The notes under the pieces were generated by a model that was not told the DNA's origin, made no database searches, and worked only from the letters and a program-made list of their open reading frames with translations. This document shows, in pieces, positions 22,482 to 27,224 of a stretch of DNA of 27,224 bases (within the stretch, counting starts at the first letter, position 1; every line of letters starts with the position of its first letter). The position numbers and the translations under genes were made by a program. Source of the DNA: Pseudomonadota bacterium (lineage in GTDB: Bacteria > Pseudomonadota > Alphaproteobacteria > Rhizobiales > Hyphomicrobiaceae); NCBI GenBank assembly GCA_023410905.1, contig JAEYPL010000260.1:1-27224 (forward strand). Reading direction: 5' to 3'.

Positions 22482-23063
22482 TCATGAGCCGCCCTCCGCG
22501 TAAGGATCGGGGATGCCGAGCCGTGCGAGCAGCACGGTCTCGAGGGCTTCCATCTCCTCCGCCTCGGCATCGCTCTCGTGGTCGTAGCCGATGAGGTGGA
22601 GGAGCCCGTGGATCAGCAGATGCTGGAAGTGGTGCGCGACCGGAATTCCCGCCGCGGCGGCCTCGTCGATCAGCGTTTCGAGCGCGAGCACGACATCACC
22701 GAGCGCTTGCGGCTCAGAGTCGCTTAAGGTCTCGGGAAGGTCGGGAGCTGGGAAGGAAAGGACGTTGGTCGGCTTGTCCTTGCCGCGGTAGGCGGCGTTC
22801 AGGCGGCGCACGGCCTCATTGCTGCTGAGCGCGACGGCCGCCGTAGCCGGAAACACATCCGAGAGTTCGGGGGCGGCCGCGAGCACCTGCGCCACGGCCG
22901 CAATCATATCGTCGACAGGGCCGACACTTGCCCAGTCGCCATCATCGTCCACACGTTCGAGCGTGAGACTTAATCGCGACGGAGGTTCCTCGTCACAAGA
23001 TCGGTCTTCGTCACTGACGGCATCGCCGCCGGGAACTGCGGGTTGATCCAGAACCGTATTCAT
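22482..23063 (-). CDS. ybeY: Endoribonuclease YbeY (16S rRNA 3' maturation)
   Basis: 193 aa from the ATG at 23063. The metal-binding motif HGLLHLIGYDH (His152, His156, His162) is the UPF0054 signature, and KDKPTNVLSFPAPD is also typical. YbeY takes part in 16S rRNA 3' processing and 70S quality control. The start is preceded by GGAATAGGAAA and lies 4 bases after the phoH stop, so the genes are likely coupled. The first 30 or so residues (QPAVPGGDAVSDEDRSCDEE) are an acidic extension not present in shorter homologues. A longer frame upstream to 23147 overlaps phoH and is rejected. Confidence 0.95.
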   Translation of the reverse strand: MNTVLDQPAVPGGDAVSDEDRSCDEEPPSRLSLTLERVDDDGDWASVGPVDDMIAAVAQVLAAAPELSDVFPATAAVALSSNEAVRRLNAAYRGKDKPTNVLSFPAPDLPETLSDSEPQALGDVVLALETLIDEAAAAGIPVAHHFQHLLIHGLLHLIGYDHESDAEAEEMEALETVLLARLGIPDPYAEGGS

Positions 23064-23067
23064 TTTC

Positions 23068-24159
23068 CTATTCCGTGCGGCCCTGACCCCGCGCGAGAGT
23101 CGAGGCCACGCCCGAGCCGAGCCCCGCCGTTGTCGGCGCGCCGTCATAGGCGGCCACGATGCGGGCTACGAGCTCGCTGCGCACCACATCGGCCGAGGAG
23201 AAGTGCACCACCTCGATGCCTTTGACGCCTTCGAGGAGCTGCACGGCCTCGTCCAGGCCCGACTTCTGCCCGGGCGGCAGGTCGATCTGGGTGGGATCGC
23301 CGGTCACAACCATCCGCGATCCCTCGCCGTGGCGGGTCAGGAACATCTTCATCTGCATGCTCGTCGTGTTCTGCGCCTCGTCGAGGATGACGAAGGCGTG
23401 CGCGAGCGTACGACCTCGCATGAATGCGAGGGGGGCGATCTCGATAATCCCGGCCTCGAGATCCCGCTCGACCTTTTCGGGCGGCAGAACATCATAGAGA
23501 GCATCATAGAGCGGGCGGAGATAGGGGTCCACCTTCTCGCGCATATCGCCCGGAAGGAAGCCGAGCCGCTCACCCGCCTCGACAGCAGGCCGCGACAGAA
23601 CGATGCGCTCGACGAGCCCGCGCTCGAGATACGAAGCGGCCTGCGCCACGGCGAGATAAGTCTTGCCGGTGCCGGCAGGGCCCGTGCCGAAGACGAGGTC
23701 GTGCGCGTCAAGTGCCCGAATATACTCGCTTTGCATGGGCGTTCGGGCGGTGACGATGCGCCGACGCGTGCGGATCTGCGCGGTGCCGTCGTTGCGCGGC
23801 GCGCCCGAGCGCGCATGGCGGATCAGGCCGTCGATATCGCCGGCCGAGATGCTCTCGCCTTTGCGCACACGGTCATAAACCGCGTTCAACACCTCGCGGC
23901 CTATCTCACACGCCGGCTGCGGACCGGTCAGCGTGACGACGTTGCCGTGGGCGTGGGCCTCGATGCCGAGCCTGCTCTCGATGAGGGCGAGATGTGAATC
24001 GTATTCGCCGAGCAGGTGGGCCAGAAGCCGGTTGTCGTCGAAGGGCACGACGATACGGTGCTTGGCCCCGGTTCCCTCACGAGCTGCCTCTCGAGACGCC
24101 CCTGGGGATCTTTCGGGTTTGGACGGCCTATGCGCCGCCGACCCGCGCGCAGTTGTCAA
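23068..24159 (-). CDS. PhoH-family ATPase
   Basis: 363 aa. The Walker A motif is GPAGTGKT at 160-167, Walker B ILDEAQNTT at 258-266, and the C-terminal sensor region TGDPTQIDLPPGQKSGLDEA is characteristic of PhoH-like ATPases. The N-terminal portion (IVVPFDDNRLLAHLLGEYDSHLALIESRLGIEAH ... VVTLTG) is the KH-like domain of the PhoH/YbeZ type, suggesting RNA binding together with YbeY. The start is a TTG at 24159, preceded by GGAGAGCCACAT; the first 30 residues are Arg/Ser/Ala-rich and probably disordered. It is the second gene of the miaB-phoH-ybeY-corC run. Confidence 0.94.
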   Translation of the reverse strand: MTTARGSAAHRPSKPERSPGASREAAREGTGAKHRIVVPFDDNRLLAHLLGEYDSHLALIESRLGIEAHAHGNVVTLTGPQPACEIGREVLNAVYDRVRKGESISAGDIDGLIRHARSGAPRNDGTAQIRTRRRIVTARTPMQSEYIRALDAHDLVFGTGPAGTGKTYLAVAQAASYLERGLVERIVLSRPAVEAGERLGFLPGDMREKVDPYLRPLYDALYDVLPPEKVERDLEAGIIEIAPLAFMRGRTLAHAFVILDEAQNTTSMQMKMFLTRHGEGSRMVVTGDPTQIDLPPGQKSGLDEAVQLLEGVKGIEVVHFSSADVVRSELVARIVAAYDGAPTTAGLGSGVASTLARGQGRTE

Positions 24160-24237
24160 ATGTGGCTCTCCCGGCCTGTTGCACGGTAACTCGCCGCCGC
24201 TACAACCTATCCCGGCAACCGAGTCCAGGTCAGCATA

Positions 24238-25593
24238 TCACGCCGCCCTGATCACACCAGAAAGACTATTGGGGCCCGCCTGTGCGATTTCAACTGGAAT
24301 GATGCGGCCCATGAGGCCGGGGGCGGCCTCGGCGTGAACGGACTGGAGATAGGGCGAGCGGCCGATGAGCTGGCCCTCGCGGCGTCCGCGGCGCTCGAAG
24401 AGAACGGGGAGCACGCGTCCGACGCACTCGGCATTGAACGATGATTGCTGTTCATCGAGCAGCGCCTTCAGGCGGGCGAGCCGGTCGACTTTATCGGCTT
24501 CGGAAACCTGGCGATCCATGGTCGCGGCCGGCGTGCCGGGACGCGGGCTGTACTTGAAGGAGTAGGCCTGCGCGAAGCCGACCTTGCGCACGATGTCGAG
24601 TGTCGCCTCGAAGTCGGCATCGCTCTCGCCGGGAAAGCCGACGATGATGTCCGTCGAGAGCGCGATGTCCGGCCGCGCGGCGCGGACGCGCGCGACGAGA
24701 TCGAGATACTCGGCGCCCGTGTGCTTGCGGTTCATGGCCGCGAGCACGTGATCCGACCCCGCCTGGAAGGGCAGGTGCAGGTACGGCATGAGCTTCTTCA
24801 GATCGCGGTGCGCTTCGATCAGGTCGTCGCTCATGTCACGCGGATGGCTCGTCGTGTAGCGCAGGCGTTCGAGACCTTCGATATCCTCGAGACGGTACAG
24901 CAGCTCAGCGAGCGTCGCCGCGCCGCCCTTGGCGTTCTCGCCGTGATAGGCATTGACGTTCTGGCCGAGCAGCGTGATCTCGCGCACGCCCGCATCGACG
25001 AGACGGCGCGCTTCCTCCTCGATCGCGGCGACACTGCGCGAATACTCCGCGCCGCGCGTGTAGGGCACGACGCAGAACGTGCAGAACTTGTCGCAGCCTT
25101 CCTGCACCGTGAGGAATGCGCTCGCGGGGCGCGTGCGCGCAGGCACATGAGTACGCTCGGGAAGATGACGGAACTTGTCGTCTTCGGGGAATTCCGTTTC
25201 GACGACCGCTTTCGCCGATGCCTTGCTGCGGGCGATCAGCGTGTTGATCTGGTGGTAGCTCTGCGGTCCGACGACGAGGTCCACGACGGGCGCGCGGCGG
25301 ACGATCTCGTCGCCCTCCGCTTGAGCCACGCAACCGGCTACCGCAATGACCGTCTCGCGGTCTTCTTCGGCGCGCTGCTCCTTGATGGCGCGCAGCCGGC
25401 CGAGTTCCGAATAAACCTTCTCTGCAGCTTTTTCCCGAATGTGACAGGTATTGAGGATGATGAGGTCAGCGTTGTCGGGCGCGTCCGTTTCCGCATAGCC
25501 GCCGCCGGCGAGCGCTTCCATCATGCGCTCGCTGTCGTAGACGTTCATCTGACAGCCGTAAGTCTTAATGAATACTCTCTTGGGCGACGACAT
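24238..25593 (-). CDS. miaB: tRNA-2-methylthio-N6-dimethylallyladenosine synthase MiaB
   Basis: 451 aa from the ATG at 25593. The N-terminal methylthiotransferase domain begins VFIKTYGCQMNVYDSERM, with three cluster-binding cysteines at 14, 50 and 88 (TYGCQMN, LNTCHIRE, AGCVAQ). The radical-SAM motif is CDKFCTFC at 167-174 (Cys167, Cys171, Cys174), and a TRAM domain lies at the C-terminus. The enzyme adds the 2-methylthio group to i6A37 of tRNAs. GGAG lies 12 bases before the start; a longer frame to 25653 is rejected because MSSPKRVFIK matches the family start. It is the first gene of the minus-strand run, divergent from the ThiE-like gene. Confidence 0.96.
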   Translation of the reverse strand: MSSPKRVFIKTYGCQMNVYDSERMMEALAGGGYAETDAPDNADLIILNTCHIREKAAEKVYSELGRLRAIKEQRAEEDRETVIAVAGCVAQAEGDEIVRRAPVVDLVVGPQSYHQINTLIARSKASAKAVVETEFPEDDKFRHLPERTHVPARTRPASAFLTVQEGCDKFCTFCVVPYTRGAEYSRSVAAIEEEARRLVDAGVREITLLGQNVNAYHGENAKGGAATLAELLYRLEDIEGLERLRYTTSHPRDMSDDLIEAHRDLKKLMPYLHLPFQAGSDHVLAAMNRKHTGAEYLDLVARVRAARPDIALSTDIIVGFPGESDADFEATLDIVRKVGFAQAYSFKYSPRPGTPAATMDRQVSEADKVDRLARLKALLDEQQSSFNAECVGRVLPVLFERRGRREGQLIGRSPYLQSVHAEAAPGLMGRIIPVEIAQAGPNSLSGVIRAA

Positions 25594-25798
25594 GCGTGTC
25601 TCAACTCCGGACAGTCGGGACGGTGGCGCGACCTGCGCGCACCTTGCGAGCAAACTCCCTGCCAGGACGCCCCCACCCCTTTCGCACCTTTATGACAATG
25701 TCCGGCGCTTGCTGCAATGCACCATTCGGGTGAAAGGTTGCTGGATGACTAAGCAACTCGGATGCGTGCCCCTGCGCTGCGGGCCGGCTGGTCAGACT

Positions 25799-25828
25799 TT
25801 GGACGGGGTCCGATTTCTGCCCTATTCA
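25799..25828 (+). promoter_or_regulatory. Possible promoter of the ThiE-like gene
   Basis: TTGGAC at 25799-25804 and TATTCA at 25823-25828, with an 18-base spacer, could serve as -35 and -10 elements upstream of the GTG at 25867. The divergent miaB promoter must lie in the same gap (25594-25866). Visual match only. Confidence 0.3.
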
Positions 25829-25866
25829 ATCATGATACGCTCGACCGAACGAGCAGGAGGGGGCCG

Positions 25867-26487
25867 GTGGCAATGTGCCAGCTAATGGTGGCAATCGAGA
25901 TGGGGGCAGGTGCACCCGCGCGGCTTGCGGGGGCGCTTACGTCCGCGCGCGTCGCGTCTGTGGTGATCACCGTTCCGGAAGGAGCGCCCGCGGCGGATGT
26001 GCAGGCGCTGATTGCCGCAGCTCAGGCAGGCGGTGCGGCGGCCCTGCTGCGTGATGATGCCCGCCTGGCGCGCACGCTGAAGGCCGATGGCGTTCATATC
26101 TCCGTGGGCAATGCCAAAGCATTCGGCGAGGCGCGAGAGATCCTGGGAAGCCGCGCCATTGTGGGCGTCGATGCGGGGCGCTCGCGCCACGAGGCCATGA
26201 CTGCCGGTGAAGGCGGGGCCGAATATGTCGCCTTCGGCATTCCAGCTCACGTCGAGGATCGCGAAAAGGCGCACAAGCGGCGCTGCGAGCTCGTCGCATG
26301 GTGGTCCGAGATCTTCGAGGTGCCGGTCGTGGCTTTCGATGTGACGACGGCCGAGGAAGCAGCTCACCTCGCATCAGCGGGCGCCGATTTCATCGCGCTG
26401 AACCTCCCGGCCGGCGAGCCGCCGGCCGCGTCCGGGGAACTCATTCGTGCTGCCCATGCCGCTATTGCTGGCGAGGAAGTCGTATGA
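25867..26487 (+). CDS. ThiE-like (thiamine phosphate synthase-like) TIM-barrel protein
   Basis: 206 aa, similar in length to ThiE. The frame shows ThiE-like barrel features: LARTLKADGVHI, a GxDxGRSRHEAM segment, GGAEYVAFG and VVAFDVTTAEEAAHLASAGADFIAL. Key ThiE signatures are altered. The usual GVHLGQxD is GVHISVGN, and the phosphate-loop GPxFxTxTK is replaced by GIPAHVEDREK. It is therefore likely a divergent paralogue rather than the main thiamine phosphate synthase. The start is a GTG at 25867 with AGGAGG at 25855-25860, spaced 6 bases; an ATG at 25873 is too far from it. Its stop overlaps the next gene by four bases (ATGA), so the two are coupled. Confidence 0.8.
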   Translation: MAMCQLMVAIEMGAGAPARLAGALTSARVASVVITVPEGAPAADVQALIAAAQAGGAAALLRDDARLARTLKADGVHISVGNAKAFGEAREILGSRAIVGVDAGRSRHEAMTAGEGGAEYVAFGIPAHVEDREKAHKRRCELVAWWSEIFEVPVVAFDVTTAEEAAHLASAGADFIALNLPAGEPPAASGELIRAAHAAIAGEEVV

Positions 26488-27224
26488 GCAGGCGTTCTGC
26501 ACACATTGCGGCGGTCGCCGTGCTTGCCGCTGTTCTCGTGCCGGGGGTCGCCTCGGCCCAGACGAGCAGCTGGAGCAGCACGATCACGCCCGAGCCCGTG
26601 CCGAAGCGCACACCCAAAGCGAAGAGCGCGCCCGCGCCTGCGGCCAAGCCAGCGCGTGGTGCGCCGACGCAGGCCGCGTCACCGCCGACAGCGGCACCCG
26701 CTGGGGCCGCGCCCGGCAAGGGGGCTGCACGCAGCGTGAAGACGGCCCCCGCGTCCGCTTCCGCCGCGAAGCTTCCGCCGCTCCCACAATCGACCGCGCC
26801 GCCGCCCAAGCCTGACGACGACCCGGCCTATACCGCCTTCGAGCTCGGCAAGTATCTCACTGCCCTCAAGCTCGCCGAGGAGGCTGCTGCCAAGGGCGAA
26901 CCGCAGGCGCACACGCTCATCGGGCGCATTCATGCCGAAGGTCTCGGCGTGCCTCAGAACCACGTAACCGCCGGGCAATGGTACGCCAAGGCCGCCGAGC
27001 TCGGAGACGTCGAAGGGGCGCTCGCCGTCGGCGCCATGCTCGTGCAGGGGGACGGCGTCGCCAAGGACGTTGATCTCGGCGCCAAGTATCTTGAGATGGC
27101 CGCGCGCAAGGGCAATCCGCTCGCGACGTACAATCTCGCGCTGCTGTTCCTCTCCGGCGAAGGCAAGCCCGAGAACCCGATCCGTGCCTTCCAGCTCATG
27201 GAGTATTCCGCCGAGCAGGGCCTG
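26484..27224 (+). CDS. Exported Sel1-repeat protein (partial, runs off the right edge)
   Basis: About 247 codons are present. A signal peptide (IAAVAVLAAVLVPGVASA-Q) is followed by a long Ala/Pro/Lys-rich linker (residues about 35-110). Sel1-like repeats then follow: AYTAFELGKYLTALKLAEEAAAKGEPQAHTLIGRIHAEGLGV, then NHVTAGQWYAKAAELGDVEGALAVGAMLVQGDGV and LGAKYLEMAARKGNPLATYNLALLFLSGEGK. Sel1 repeats are alpha-solenoid protein-interaction modules, so a periplasmic scaffolding role is plausible. The start overlaps the ThiE-like stop. The C-terminus is not in the window. Confidence 0.88.
   Translation, partial: MSRRSAHIAAVAVLAAVLVPGVASAQTSSWSSTITPEPVPKRTPKAKSAPAPAAKPARGAPTQAASPPTAAPAGAAPGKGAARSVKTAPASASAAKLPPLPQSTAPPPKPDDDPAYTAFELGKYLTALKLAEEAAAKGEPQAHTLIGRIHAEGLGVPQNHVTAGQWYAKAAELGDVEGALAVGAMLVQGDGVAKDVDLGAKYLEMAARKGNPLATYNLALLFLSGEGKPENPIRAFQLMEYSAEQGL

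Noticed and set aside
24445..25695. 416-codon open frame antisense to miaB
   Set aside because: Shadow of miaB, whose cysteine and radical-SAM motifs are intact on the minus strand.
1..27224. CRISPR array, tRNA/rRNA genes, insertion sequence or prophage
   Set aside because: No regularly spaced direct repeats, no cloverleaf or rRNA sequence, and no transposase or integrase reading frame was seen.

Overview
This window looks like a chromosomal segment of a GC-rich alphaproteobacterium, most likely Hyphomicrobiales (Rhizobiales). The grounds are the block miaB-phoH-ybeY-corC, the CoA-pyrophosphatase/DUF6111/cca operon, a HWE-type histidine kinase, a tripartite tricarboxylate transporter with a Bug-type binding protein, and a DUF3300 protein. 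Genus cannot be read from the sequence. All assignments come from reading translated sequence and motifs; no database search was run.

Layout. 1-451 (-): 5' end of uvrA, cut by the window edge. 500-1498 (-): exported protein of unknown function. 1512-5511: an accessory-looking stretch with lower GC in places. It holds a dispersed repeat, an unknown membrane-anchored protein, a decayed DoxX-like copy, a DUF1801 protein, a PAS/HWE sensor kinase, an intact DoxX-like protein and a small exported protein. 5569-7725 (-): a DUF3300 surface/periplasmic protein with a basic linker and an S74-like C-terminus, then a VOC/PhnB-like protein. About 7880-8050 (-): remnant of an AraC-type regulator. 8145-9967 (+): a DsrE-family protein and an MFS transporter. 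9968-10738 (-): FkbM methyltransferase.

11011-14058 (+) is a complete tripartite tricarboxylate transporter operon in the order tctB-tctA-tctC. Two small hairpins sit just before the binding-protein gene. 14059-14240 is filled with two families of repeats. dnaE (14241-17954, -) carries an in-frame insertion made of the same palindromic repeat found downstream of tctC. 18061-18759 (+) is a HAD type II hydrolase. It is followed by a strong hairpin and an AT-richer gap with DnaA-box-like sites. 19073-25593 (-) is a long co-directional housekeeping run: miaB, phoH, ybeY, corC, Nudix CoA pyrophosphatase, DUF6111 and cca, covering tRNA modification, RNA/ribosome maturation, CoA turnover and tRNA CCA addition. 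From 25867 (+) a divergent ThiE-like gene overlaps a Sel1-repeat gene that runs off the right edge.

The most informative observations are: the repeat-derived insertion translated within DnaE; the shared repeat families at 1512-1598, 14069-14098 and 14126-14229; the decayed second DoxX-like copy 2 kb from its intact relative; the twin hairpins inside the tct operon; the DnaA-box-like cluster in the gap after the HAD gene; and the ThiE-like protein that lacks the usual ThiE signature residues. No convincing new multi-gene system was seen.
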